Below, piece after piece: positions 1-9,857 of a DNA stretch of 33,784 bases (position 1 is its first letter; every line of letters starts with the position of its first letter). Under the pieces are notes generated by a model. It worked only from the letters and a program-made list of their open reading frames with translations, did no database searches and was not told where the DNA came from. This DNA comes from JAABQT01 sp041488375 (GTDB lineage Bacteria > Pseudomonadota > Gammaproteobacteria > Burkholderiales > SG8-39). The translations under genes and the position numbers were made by a program. The stretch spans positions 1 to 33,784 of the forward strand of contig JBGPPD010000008.1 of assembly GCA_041488375.1 (NCBI GenBank), given 5' to 3'.

Positions 1-53
1 GCCCAAGTGTCGTCTTGCGACGCCGGGACCCGCTGCTCGCCGCTCATTTCCAT
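1..53 (-). CDS. coxG: CoxG-like SRPBCC protein (N-terminal fragment, cut by window edge)
   Basis: Only the first 17 codons are present; the gene continues beyond base 1. The reading MEMSGEQRVPASQDDTW matches the conserved start of CoxG-family SRPBCC proteins (M-M-GEQRIPA...W), which are associated with CO dehydrogenase clusters and are thought to help tether the enzyme at the membrane. The first ATG (51-53) overlaps the end of coxE by ten bases. A second in-frame ATG (45-47) overlaps the coxE stop as ATGA, so either could be used. Position directly after coxE supports the identity. This is family recognition from a very short stretch; the rest of the gene is not visible. Confidence 0.72.
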   Translation of the reverse strand, partial: MEMSGEQRVPASQDDTW

Positions 54-1267
54 GCGCTGCTCTCCGTTTTCCGCGCCAGGGGCCGGCGCAACGTGTGCGC
101 CAGGTCGACCAGGCTCTTCAGATTATGCACCGGCAGGAACAGGTCCACGTGCGGCAGCATGGCGCGCACCCCCGCCGGCTTGGCCTCGAACTTGTCGTAG
201 CGCAGCAGCGGATTGAGCCAGACGAGGAATCGGCAGGACTTGGACAGCCGCTCCATCTCCTCGCCCAGGCCTTCGCCGGCCTCGCGGTCCAATCCGTCGG
301 ACACCAGCAGGACGCAGGCATTCTGGCCGAGCAGCCGGCGCGCCCAGCGCCAGTTGAACTCGCGCAGGCACACGCCGATGCGCGTGCCGCCGGACCAGTC
401 CTTGATCGCGTCGGCGACGCGCGTCATCGCCACGTCGACATCGCGGTGGCGCAGCTGGCGCGTCACATTGGTGAGCCGGGTGCCGAAGACGAAGGTGTGC
501 ACCCGGTCGCGGTCGTTGGTGAGCGCGTGCAGGAAATGCAGGAACATGCGCGCGTAGGGGTTCATCGAGCCGGAGATGTCGCACAGCACCACCAGCGGCG
601 GGTGGATCTCGACCGCCTTCGAGCGCACCAGCGGGATCACGTCGCCGCCCTCGCGCAGGGATTCGCGCAGCGTGGCGCGCAGATGCACGCGCCGGCCGCG
701 CAGGTCGGGTGCGTGGCGGCGGGTGCGGATCAGCGGCAGCGGCAGGCGCAGCTGGCGGATCATCTTCTTCGCCTCGGCCAGCTCCGCCGCGGACATGGTG
801 TCGAAATCCATGCGCTGCAGCACCTCGCGCGCCGAGAAGGTGAGCCGCGCATCCATTTCCACTTTCTGCTCTTCGGGCTCCTCCTCGGGCTTCTTCTGGC
901 CGAACAGCGCGTCGGTCAGGCGCTGGCTTTGCTGGTCCTCGGGCTTGGGCGTGCGGCCGTAGGTCTGCGGCAGCAGCATCTGCATCATCTTTTCCGTGAG
1001 CTTGGGGTCGCGCCAGAACAGGCGGAACGCCTGGTCGAAGATCGGTCGCTGCTCTTCGCGCGACAGCAGCACCGCGGACATGGTCCAGTACCAGTCCTCG
1101 CGCCCGTGGGAGGTACTGAGGGCGCCGGCGATTTCCAGCGCGCGCACGCAATCCACCACGCGGTCCGGGCCGACGCGCAGGCCCGCGCCGCGCAGCAGGC
1201 GCGCGAAGTGCATCACGTTCTCGGACAGCTTGCCGCGCGCCGCGGCCGCCTCGAGCTGCGGCAGCAT
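44..1267 (-). CDS. coxE: VWA domain protein, CoxE-like
   Basis: This 407-residue protein belongs to the CoxE family of VWA-domain proteins, cytoplasmic partners of MoxR ATPases. In the CO dehydrogenase system CoxD and CoxE are known to mature the Cu-Mo active site. Visible here are a helical N-terminal half, a charged Glu/Lys-rich stretch near residues 124-138, then the VWA domain whose MIDAS motif DISGS lies at residues 230-234, with a further GGTRIG loop near residue 294. The ATG at 1265-1267 follows the coxD stop codon with no intervening base, so translation is probably coupled. Length fits the family. Because the neighbouring CoxL is form II, the maturation role here is inferred by analogy. 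Confidence 0.85.
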   Translation of the reverse strand: MLPQLEAAAARGKLSENVMHFARLLRGAGLRVGPDRVVDCVRALEIAGALSTSHGREDWYWTMSAVLLSREEQRPIFDQAFRLFWRDPKLTEKMMQMLLPQTYGRTPKPEDQQSQRLTDALFGQKKPEEEPEEQKVEMDARLTFSAREVLQRMDFDTMSAAELAEAKKMIRQLRLPLPLIRTRRHAPDLRGRRVHLRATLRESLREGGDVIPLVRSKAVEIHPPLVVLCDISGSMNPYARMFLHFLHALTNDRDRVHTFVFGTRLTNVTRQLRHRDVDVAMTRVADAIKDWSGGTRIGVCLREFNWRWARRLLGQNACVLLVSDGLDREAGEGLGEEMERLSKSCRFLVWLNPLLRYDKFEAKPAGVRAMLPHVDLFLPVHNLKSLVDLAHTLRRPLARKTESSAWK

Positions 1268-2194
1268 CTAGGCCGCGGCGGCCGCGCTCTTGGCCTCGGT
1301 CACCAGGCGCGCGGCTTCCTCCCCTGCGATCTTTTCGATGTCGTCCTGGTACTTGAGCAGCACGCCGAGCGTGTTGTTGACCGTCTCCGGGTCGAGCGCG
1401 ATCTTGTCCAGCGCCACCAGGCAGTTCGCCCAGTCGATGGTCTCGGCGACCCCGGGCAGCTTGTACAGGTCCACGCCGCGCAGGCGCTGCACGAACGCCA
1501 CCACTTCTTTCGACAGCGCCGCCGACGCCTTGGGCGCCTTGCGCTTGAGGATTTCCAGCTCGCGGCGCGCGTCCGGGTAGTCCACCCAGTGGTAGAAGCA
1601 GCGGCGCTTGACCGCGTCGTGGATCTCGCGCGTGCGGTTCGAGGTGATGATGACGATCGGCGGTTCGGCCGCTTTCAGCGTGCCGATTTCCGGCACCGTG
1701 ATCTGCCAGTCCGACAGCACTTCGAGCAGGTAGGCCTCGAAGGGCTCGTCGGTGCGGTCCAGCTCGTCGATCAGCAGCACCGGGGCATTGCCACCCTTGC
1801 CTTCCAGCGCCAGGGCGAGGGGGCGCTTGATCAGGAAGCGGTCCGCGAAGATGTCGTGCGAGATCTTGTCCTTCGACTTTTCTCCCGCGGCCTCCGCCAG
1901 CCGGATCTCGATCATCTGCCGCGGGTAGTTCCATTCGTAGGCCGCCTGTGCGATGTCCAGCCCCTCGTAGCACTGCAGGCGGATCAGTTCCCGGCCCAGA
2001 GACTGCGCGATCACCTTGGCGATCTCGGTCTTGCCGGTGCCGGCCTCGCCCTCGAGAAACAGCGGGCGCTGCATGGCGAGCGAAAGGTACAGCGCGGTGG
2101 CGAGGCTGCGGTCGGCGACATACTCGGCCGAGGTCAGCAGCTTGAGGGTGTCGTCGATCGAGGCGGGAATGGATGCGGGCAGGGATGTGGGCAT
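1268..2194 (-). CDS. coxD: MoxR-family AAA+ ATPase, CoxD-like
   Basis: A 308-residue AAA+ ATPase of the MoxR/CoxD group, expected to act as a chaperone with the VWA protein encoded directly downstream. Walker A GEAGTGKT is at residues 49-56, Walker B LLIDELD at 140-146, and the sensor 1 region ITSNRTRE at 183-190. The tail is alanine-rich. The chosen ATG (2192-2194) lies immediately after the T-tract of a terminator-like hairpin, and no free Shine-Dalgarno sequence precedes it. Translation could start inefficiently here or slightly downstream, although no better start is obvious before the conserved region that begins near residue 12. The function in molybdenum-enzyme maturation is inferred from the cluster. 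Confidence 0.87.
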   Translation of the reverse strand: MPTSLPASIPASIDDTLKLLTSAEYVADRSLATALYLSLAMQRPLFLEGEAGTGKTEIAKVIAQSLGRELIRLQCYEGLDIAQAAYEWNYPRQMIEIRLAEAAGEKSKDKISHDIFADRFLIKRPLALALEGKGGNAPVLLIDELDRTDEPFEAYLLEVLSDWQITVPEIGTLKAAEPPIVIITSNRTREIHDAVKRRCFYHWVDYPDARRELEILKRKAPKASAALSKEVVAFVQRLRGVDLYKLPGVAETIDWANCLVALDKIALDPETVNNTLGVLLKYQDDIEKIAGEEAARLVTEAKSAAAAA

Positions 2195-2219
2195 AAAAAA
2201 GCCCGCTCGAAGCGGGCTT
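2195..2219 (-). terminator. Rho-independent terminator between coxM and coxD
   Basis: Read on the minus strand, a GC-rich stem AGCCCGCT / AGCGGGCT with a three-base TCG loop (stem about 2199-2207 with 2211-2219) is followed by six T residues at 2200-2195. This is a textbook intrinsic terminator shape. It lies 19 bases past the coxM stop, and its T-tract touches the coxD ATG. It should end or attenuate transcripts from coxSLM before coxDEG. Confidence 0.85.
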
Positions 2220-2238
2220 GCGGGAGCGAAAGACTATT

Positions 2239-3033
2239 CTATTTCATCGCGGCTTCCACCGCGCGCTTGGCCATCACGGTGATCAGGTGCGCCCGGTACT
2301 CGGCCGAGGCGTGCAGGTCGCTGTTCAAGCCGTCGGCCTTGACCTTCAGGTTCGCCACCGACTCCGGCGCGAACTTGGCGCCGAGCGCCTTCTCCATCTC
2401 GGCCAGGCGCAGCACGCAGGGCGCGGCGCCGGTCACCGCGACCCGCACGCCGGCGCCGGTGTCGGCCACGAACACGCCGACGATGGCGAAGCGCGAAGCC
2501 TGGTTCTTGAATTTCATGTACGCGGCGCGCTTCGGGATCGGGAACGACACCGAGGTGATGATCTCGCCCGGCTTGAGCGCCGTCTCGTACAACCCCTTGA
2601 AGAACTTGTCGGCCGCGTGCGTGCCCTTGGTGGTGGTGATGGTGGCCCCAAGGCCCAGCACCGCGGCCGGGTAGTCGGCCGCCGGGTCGTTGTTGGCGAG
2701 CGCCCCGCCCAGGGTGCCCATGTTGCGCACCTGGCGGTCGCCGATCATGCCGGCCAGCGCGGCGAGCGCAGGGATCGCCTTTTGCACCTCGGCGGAGCCG
2801 GCGACCTCGGCATGGCGGGTCATCGCGCCGATGCTGACGCTCTTGGCGTCGACTTTGATGCCGGCGAGGTCCTTGATCATGCCGATGTCGACGATGTCCG
2901 TCGGCGCCGCGAGGCGCAGCTTCATCGCCTGTACCAGCGACTGGCCGCCGGCGAGCACCTTGGCCTCGACCTTCACGGCCTGCGCGGCGGCGTCGTTCAC
3001 GTTGCTGGGGCGGTGGTAATTGAATGCGTGCAT
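2239..3033 (-). CDS. coxM: Molybdenum hydroxylase FAD-binding medium subunit, CoxM-like
   Basis: A 264-residue FAD subunit that in this enzyme family takes electrons from the Fe-S subunit and passes them to the respiratory chain or another acceptor. FAD-binding motifs are visible: AGGQS at residues 28-32 and TLGGALANNDPAADYP from about residue 107, followed by the C-terminal FAD-subunit fold. The start at ATG 3031-3033 is chosen because AGGAG stands seven bases upstream and the protein then begins MHAFNYHRP, as family members do. A longer reading up to 3126 would run back into coxL and adds an Arg/Cys-rich stretch unlike the family. It begins 10 bases after the coxL stop, so the two are one operon. 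Confidence 0.92.
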   Translation of the reverse strand: MHAFNYHRPSNVNDAAAQAVKVEAKVLAGGQSLVQAMKLRLAAPTDIVDIGMIKDLAGIKVDAKSVSIGAMTRHAEVAGSAEVQKAIPALAALAGMIGDRQVRNMGTLGGALANNDPAADYPAAVLGLGATITTTKGTHAADKFFKGLYETALKPGEIITSVSFPIPKRAAYMKFKNQASRFAIVGVFVADTGAGVRVAVTGAAPCVLRLAEMEKALGAKFAPESVANLKVKADGLNSDLHASAEYRAHLITVMAKRAVEAAMK

Positions 3034-3043
3034 GGCGTTCTCC

Positions 3044-5398
<2,355 letters not shown>

Positions 5399-5408
5399 GG
5401 GGGTCTCC

Positions 5409-5888
5409 TTACTTGCCGGCGGCCATGGCCTTGGAACCGGCCACGATCGACTTGACGATGTTGTGGTAGCCCGTGCAGCGGCACAGGTTGCCTTCGAGGG
5501 ATTCGCGTACCTGTAGCTCGCTGGCGTTCGGATGGCGCTTGGCGAAATCCACTGCGTTCATCACCATGCCCGGCGTGCAGAAACCGCACTGCAATCCGTG
5601 GTTCTCTTTGAACGCGGCCTGCATCGCGTGCAGGGTGCCGTCGGCCTTGGCGAGTCCCTCGATGGTCAAGATCTCCGCCCCTTCGGCCTGCATCGCGAGT
5701 ATCGAGCAGGACTTCACCGCCTTGCCGTTCATGTGCACGGTGCAGGCGCCGCACTGCGCGGTGTCACAGCCGACGTGGGTGCCGGTGAGACGCAGGTTCT
5801 CGCGGATGAAGGTGACGAGCAGCGTGCGCGCCTCGACCTCCACGGAGACAGCCTTGCCGTTGACCTTCATGGATACCCGGATTGCCAT
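5409..5888 (-). CDS. coxS: Molybdenum hydroxylase [2Fe-2S] small subunit, CoxS-like
   Basis: A 159-residue small subunit carrying two [2Fe-2S] clusters that relay electrons from the Mo site to FAD. The plant-type ferredoxin half has cysteines 41, 46, 49 and 61 (GCDTAQCGAC then C). The C-terminal helical half has cysteines 101, 104, 136 and 138 (QCGFCTPGM and CRCTGYHNI). All eight ligands are present. AAGGAGG lies four bases before the ATG, a strong ribosome binding site. It is the first gene of the minus-strand cluster, and coxL starts ten bases after its stop. The length and the S-L-M order are typical of form II type clusters. Confidence 0.95.
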   Translation of the reverse strand: MAIRVSMKVNGKAVSVEVEARTLLVTFIRENLRLTGTHVGCDTAQCGACTVHMNGKAVKSCSILAMQAEGAEILTIEGLAKADGTLHAMQAAFKENHGLQCGFCTPGMVMNAVDFAKRHPNASELQVRESLEGNLCRCTGYHNIVKSIVAGSKAMAAGK

Positions 5889-5933
5889 GCTGCCTCCTTG
5901 TCGTTCAGATTTCTGCGGACCGGCGGGGAGGCC

Positions 5934-5962
5934 ATCCTAGCCAAGCGCTTTCGCCGTAGCAA
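5934..5962 (-). promoter_or_regulatory. Predicted promoter for coxSLM
   Basis: On the minus strand, TTGCTA (complement of 5957-5962) and TAGGAT (complement of 5934-5939) are separated by exactly 17 bases. Each matches four of six bases of the sigma70 -35 and -10 consensus. The start would fall near 5927, about 40 bases before the coxS ATG. The weak boxes fit a promoter needing an activator. Confidence 0.5.
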
Positions 5963-5977
5963 TGTTGCACTGCAACA
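5963..5977. promoter_or_regulatory. Inverted repeat, candidate operator upstream of coxS
   Basis: TGTTGCA-C-TGCAACA is a perfect seven-base inverted repeat around one base. It abuts the predicted -35 box of the coxS promoter, and its centre would be about 43 bases upstream of the predicted start, where class II activators bind. Two more ten-base palindromes lie nearby (GGGGTACCCC at 5979-5988 and GCAAGCTTGC at 6008-6017). No regulator can be assigned from sequence alone. Confidence 0.45.
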
Positions 5978-6059
5978 GGGGGTACCCCGTGCCTGCGTAA
6001 GCGCCCCGCAAGCTTGCAGCAAGGCGGGGGCAAACTCGCTTGCCTAACTTGATGCGCCC

Positions 6060-6224
6060 ATGTCCCAGGCGCCGCACGGCCGCATTCTCATCGTCGAGGA
6101 CGACCCGTCTCTGGCCAGCGGCCTCGCGAGTGGCCTGGCGCAGGCGGGTTTCGCGGTTACGGTCTGCTCGAGTGGCGAGCTCGCGCTGGTCGCGCTGCGT
6201 CGCGGCGCTATGATTGACGCTCCC
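6060..6224 (+). pseudogene. Truncated receiver-domain fragment preceding the response regulator
   Basis: These 55 codons are open and in frame with the next gene. They encode GRILIVEDD followed by a helix and a second strand, which is the first half of a CheY-like receiver domain, but the phospho-acceptor aspartate and the rest are missing. The bases at 6081-6104 match 23 of 24 at 6228-6251, where the complete receiver begins. It may be the remnant of a tandem duplication, or it may be translated as an N-terminal extension giving a 280-residue protein. I favour a remnant because a complete 225-residue regulator starts at 6225. Confidence 0.55.
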
Positions 6225-6902
6225 ATGCGTATTCTCATCGTCGAGGACGACAGCATCCTGGGCAGCGGCCTGGTGCGCATTCTGCAGGCCGAAGGCTACG
6301 CGGTGGACCTGATGCCGCGCGGCGAGCAGGCGGTACAGGCCGCCGAGCGCGAGCGCTTCGACCTGGTGATCCTCGACATCGGCCTGCCGGGCATCGACGG
6401 TTTCGAGGTGTTGCGCCGCCTGCGCGAGGGCGCACAGCGCATGCCGGTGTTGGTGCTCACTGCGCGGGACACTGTCGACGACCGGGTGCACGGGCTGGAC
6501 CTGGGCGCCGACGATTATCTGGCCAAGCCGTTTGCCATGCCCGAGCTGGCGGCGAGGGTACGCGCGCTGATCCGGCGCTCGCAGGCACAGAGCGGGCCGC
6601 GCGTGGTGCACGGCCCGCTGGCGCTGGACACCGTGGCGCGGCGCGCGTTCCTGCGCGGCGCGCCGCTCGACCTGGCGGCGCGCGAATGGGCGGTACTCGA
6701 AGTCCTTTTGGCGCGGGTCGAGCGCATCGTGTCGAAGGAGTCGATCATCCAGGCGGTGGCCAGCTGGGGCGACGAGTTGTCCCCGAACGCCATCGAGGTG
6801 TACGTGTCCCGGCTGCGCGCCAAGCTCGAACCGGCCGGCATCCGCATCCGCACCGTGCGCGGCTTCGGCTACATGCTGGAGGAGTACGCGGAGGCGCCAT
6901 GA
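6225..6902 (+). CDS. Two-component response regulator, OmpR/PhoB family
   Basis: A 225-residue transcriptional regulator. The receiver domain (1-115) shows the acidic pair D8/D9, phospho-acceptor D51 in LVILDIGLPG, T79 and K101 in LAKPF. The C-terminal winged helix (about 125-220) ends in the typical YVSRLRAKLE and RTVRGFGYML region. The ATG at 6225 is chosen because it gives the normal family length; a longer in-frame start at 6060 adds half a receiver domain. TATGAT at 6209-6214 could be a -10 box for a nearly leaderless transcript, but no convincing -35 accompanies it. The stop overlaps the kinase start as ATGA. It most resembles TctD/QseB-type regulators; its targets are unknown, the divergent cox operon being the obvious guess. 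Confidence 0.9.
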   Translation: MRILIVEDDSILGSGLVRILQAEGYAVDLMPRGEQAVQAAERERFDLVILDIGLPGIDGFEVLRRLREGAQRMPVLVLTARDTVDDRVHGLDLGADDYLAKPFAMPELAARVRALIRRSQAQSGPRVVHGPLALDTVARRAFLRGAPLDLAAREWAVLEVLLARVERIVSKESIIQAVASWGDELSPNAIEVYVSRLRAKLEPAGIRIRTVRGFGYMLEEYAEAP

Positions 6903-8269
6903 AGCAGCGCAGCCTGCGCGCGCTGCTGTTGCGCCTGCTGTTGCTGCCGGTGGCCGGTGTGCTCGCCATCGGCACCTACGCGGCCTACCGGGTCGCGGGT
7001 TTTCCGGGCGCCGAGGCCTACGATCAGTCCCTGCTCAATACCGCGTTGGCGCTGGGCGAGCGCATCCGCGTGCAGGACGGGCGCGTCGGCTTCGACCTGC
7101 CCAATGTCGCCGAGCGCATTGCGCGCTCCGACAAGTACGACGAGATCTACTACGTGGTGCGCGGGCCGCGCGGCGAGCGCGTCGCGGGCGACGCCGGGCT
7201 GCCGCGGCCGCCCATCGGCGCGGAGGCGGTCGATGGCGTCGTGGCGCTCGATGGCGAGTACGAGGGCAAGCCGGTGCGCGTGGCTACCATCGAGGTTCCT
7301 TGTGGGGGGCTGACCTGCACGGTGTCGGTCGCCGAGACCACCCACAAGCGCCAGCGCCTGGTACGCGAAATCCTCGCCTCCAGCGTATTGCCGCTGGCGC
7401 TGCTGGCCGTGGTCACGCTGGCGCTGGTGTGGTTCGGCGTGGCGCGCGGTTTGCGCCCGCTGCAGGATCTTTCCCGCGAGATCAGCGCGCGCTCGCCGCG
7501 CGACCTGCGGCCGCTGGACGCCGGCCGGTCGCCGGCCGAGGCGCGGCCCCTGGTCGATAGCATCAACCACCTGCTGGTCGAGGTGACCGAGGCCAACCGC
7601 AATCAGCAGCGCTTCCTCGCCAACGCCGCGCACCAGCTGCGAACGCCCCTTGCCGGCCTGCAGGCGCATGCCGAGCTCGCGCTGTCGCAGCCGGTGCCGC
7701 CGGCGTGCCGCGCCGAGCTCGAGCAGGTGTACGGCGCCTCGGTGCGCACCGCGCGCCTTGCCAACCAGCTGCTCGCGCTGGCGCGCGTGGAGGCGGGCGT
7801 GCGCGCGGAAAGCGGCAGGTCGCGCGCCGACCTGCGCCAGGTGGTCGAGAGCGCCGCCGACGAGTGGGTGCATCGCGCCCTCGACCGCGACATCGACCTG
7901 GGCTTCGAGCTCGCCGACGCGGCGGTGACCGGTGACGCGTTCCTGCTGCGCGAGGCGCTGGCCAACCTGGTGCACAACGCCCTCGAGTACACGCCCGCCG
8001 GCGGCCGCGTCACCGTGCGCACCGCCAACGGCGACACGCAGGTGCGCGTCGAGGTCGAGGACGACGGCCCGGGCATCGCCCCGGCCGAGCGCGGCCGCGT
8101 GCTGGAGCGCTTTTACCGCGCGCCGGGGACCGCCGGCACGGGCAGCGGGCTGGGCCTGGCGATCGTGCGCGAGATCGCCGCCGCCCACGGCGCCGAGATC
8201 GAAATCGGCGCAGGCGAGGGCGGGCGCGGCTGCCGCGTCGCCCTGTTGTTCCGCGCGGGAGTAAACTAG
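6899..8269 (+). CDS. Two-component sensor histidine kinase, TctE-like
   Basis: A 456-residue inner-membrane kinase, partner of the regulator it overlaps by four bases. Transmembrane segments are seen at about residues 8-28 and 159-181, framing a periplasmic sensor of roughly 130 residues of the two-component N-terminal (2CSK_N/TctE) type. A HAMP-like linker follows at about 182-233. The HisKA box AAHQLRTPLAG carries H245. The ATPase domain shows the N box NLVHNALEYTP (357-366), DDGPGIAP (388-395) and GTGSGLGLAIV (413-423). TctE itself senses tricarboxylates, but the sensor domain of this family is divergent, so the ligand cannot be read from the sequence. Confidence 0.92.
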   Translation: MKQRSLRALLLRLLLLPVAGVLAIGTYAAYRVAGFPGAEAYDQSLLNTALALGERIRVQDGRVGFDLPNVAERIARSDKYDEIYYVVRGPRGERVAGDAGLPRPPIGAEAVDGVVALDGEYEGKPVRVATIEVPCGGLTCTVSVAETTHKRQRLVREILASSVLPLALLAVVTLALVWFGVARGLRPLQDLSREISARSPRDLRPLDAGRSPAEARPLVDSINHLLVEVTEANRNQQRFLANAAHQLRTPLAGLQAHAELALSQPVPPACRAELEQVYGASVRTARLANQLLALARVEAGVRAESGRSRADLRQVVESAADEWVHRALDRDIDLGFELADAAVTGDAFLLREALANLVHNALEYTPAGGRVTVRTANGDTQVRVEVEDDGPGIAPAERGRVLERFYRAPGTAGTGSGLGLAIVREIAAAHGAEIEIGAGEGGRGCRVALLFRAGVN

Positions 8270-8274
8270 CGGGC

Positions 8275-9282
8275 ATGGATTCCGTCGATATCGAAGTGCT
8301 GCGCAGCGCCGAGGCCTGGCGCCGGGCGGGCCACCGGGTCACTCTCGGCACCATCGTCAAGACCTGGGGCTCGGCGCCGCGCCCGGTGGGCGCGCTGGTG
8401 GCGGTCCGCGGCGACGGCCAGGTGGTCGGCTCCGTGTCCGGCGGCTGCGTCGAGGATGACCTGGTGGAAAAGGTGCGCGCGCAGGCGGTGGCGAAGGACT
8501 TGCCGCAGCTCCTGACCTACGGTGTGAGCAACGAGGAGGCGACGCGCTGGGGCCTGCCCTGCGGCGGCACGCTGCAGGTGGTGCTCGAGCCGGTGACGGA
8601 GGCCAGCGCCCTCGGCGGGCTGCTGGAGACGATATCGAAGCAGCAGCTGGTGAAGCGCCGGCTGGACATGAAAACCGGCCGCGTCACCCTGCAGCCCGGC
8701 CAGTGGCAGGACGCGCTCGAGTTCGACGGCGGCGCGCTCGTCACGGTGCACGGGCCGCGCTGGCGCCTGGTGCTGATCGGCGCCGGCCAGCTCACGCAGT
8801 ACCTCGCCGAGATGGCGCGCATGCTCGACTACCACGTCAGCGTGATCGAGCCGCGCGAGGAGTACGCGAGCGGCTGGAACGTTGCCGGCATCCAACTGGA
8901 CCACCGCATGCCAGACGACGTGATCGCCGCCATGAACCTGGACGGACACAGCGCCGTGGTGGCGCTGACGCACGACCCGAAAATCGACGATCTGGCGCTG
9001 ATGGAGGCGCTGAAATCCGCGGCGTTCTACGTCGGCGCCATCGGCTCGAAGAAGAACAACGACGCGCGCCGCGCGCGGCTGAAGGAGTTCGACCTGTCCG
9101 AGGGCGAGATCGCGCGCCTGCGCGGGCCGGTGGGACTGTACATCGGCTCCAAGACCCCGCCCGAGATCGCGGTGGCGATCCTCGCCGAGATGACCGCGGT
9201 GCGCCACGGCGTGAGCGAGCCGAGCTGGGCGGCGAAGAAGGACGCGCGCTTCGACCCGTCCGCTTGCGAAGTCAAGACTTGA
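8275..9282 (+). CDS. XdhC/CoxI-family molybdenum hydroxylase maturation protein
   Basis: A 335-residue member of the XdhC/CoxI family, which binds molybdenum cofactor and inserts it, usually after sulfuration, into xanthine dehydrogenase-type enzymes. The N-terminal domain has GSAPRPVGA (32-40) and GSVSGGCVE (52-60), including the conserved cysteine 58. The C-terminal Rossmann-like domain starts with LVLIGAGQLTQYLAEMA near residue 166. It begins five bases after the kinase stop and overlaps the next gene, so it lies in the regulator operon while its likely client, CoxSLM, is transcribed divergently 2.4 kb away. The client enzyme is an inference from proximity. XdhC paralogues serving other Mo hydroxylases cannot be excluded. 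Confidence 0.9.
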   Translation: MDSVDIEVLRSAEAWRRAGHRVTLGTIVKTWGSAPRPVGALVAVRGDGQVVGSVSGGCVEDDLVEKVRAQAVAKDLPQLLTYGVSNEEATRWGLPCGGTLQVVLEPVTEASALGGLLETISKQQLVKRRLDMKTGRVTLQPGQWQDALEFDGGALVTVHGPRWRLVLIGAGQLTQYLAEMARMLDYHVSVIEPREEYASGWNVAGIQLDHRMPDDVIAAMNLDGHSAVVALTHDPKIDDLALMEALKSAAFYVGAIGSKKNNDARRARLKEFDLSEGEIARLRGPVGLYIGSKTPPEIAVAILAEMTAVRHGVSEPSWAAKKDARFDPSACEVKT

Positions 9283-9857
9283 AGTTCGTCGGCCTGCTGC
9301 TCGCGGCAGGCTCTGCAACCCGCTTCGGTTCCGACAAGCTGCAGCATCCTTTGCCGCACGGTGTGGCGATCGCCGTGCAGGCCGCGCGCCACCTGAAGGC
9401 CGCGGTGTCGCGCGTGGTGGCGGTGGTGCGGCCGGGCAGCGGTCCGACCGCCGGCGCGCTCGCCGCGGAGGGCTGCGAGGTGGTGGTCTGCGAGCGGGCC
9501 GTCGAAGGCATGGGCGCCAGCCTCGCCTGCGCCGTGCGCGCAGCGGGCGCCGCCGACGGCTATCTTGTCGCCTTGGCCGACATGCCCTTCGTGCGGCCGA
9601 GCACCATCGCGGCGGTGCGCGACGCGCTGGCGCAGGGCGCGGCGCTGGCGGCGCCCTACTGGCGCGCGCGGCGCGGCCACCCGGTCGGCATTGCCGGCAG
9701 CTTCCGCGCCGAGCTCGAAGCCCTCGCCGGGGACCAGGGCGCGAAGCGTCTGCTCGAGACTTACGCCGCGCGACTGGTGAAAGTGCCCGTCGGCGACCCG
9801 GGCGCGGTCCGCGATATCGACCGGCCGTCGGACCTCGCGCCGCCGCTCGCGGTGTAG
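9279..9857 (+). CDS. MobA/MocA-like nucleotidyltransferase
   Basis: A 192-residue NTP transferase of the MobA/MocA group. MocA makes molybdopterin cytosine dinucleotide, the cofactor form used by CoxL-type enzymes, and this is the expected role here. The nucleotide-binding loop LLAAGSATRFGSDK is at residues 7-20 and the metal-binding ADMPF, with aspartate 101, follows. A conserved GHPVGI loop is near residue 134. No ATG fits. The TTG at 9279 overlaps the xdhC-like stop as TTGA and places the P-loop at the usual distance from the N terminus. CTP versus GTP preference cannot be decided by eye. A specialised role alongside the XdhC-type protein is inferred. Confidence 0.85.
   Translation: MKFVGLLLAAGSATRFGSDKLQHPLPHGVAIAVQAARHLKAAVSRVVAVVRPGSGPTAGALAAEGCEVVVCERAVEGMGASLACAVRAAGAADGYLVALADMPFVRPSTIAAVRDALAQGAALAAPYWRARRGHPVGIAGSFRAELEALAGDQGAKRLLETYAARLVKVPVGDPGAVRDIDRPSDLAPPLAV

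Noticed and set aside
95..2674. Long plus-strand reading frame of 859 codons opposite coxE/coxD
   Set aside because: It is antisense to genes with intact family motifs, is rich in Arg, His, Ala and Gln, as expected for the reverse frame of GC-rich coding DNA, and matches no family.
5934..6017. Short palindromes GGGGTACCCC and GCAAGCTTGC as separate operators
   Set aside because: Ten-base palindromes of G+C-rich type arise often by chance in such DNA and neither aligns with a promoter box as the TGTTGCA repeat does.
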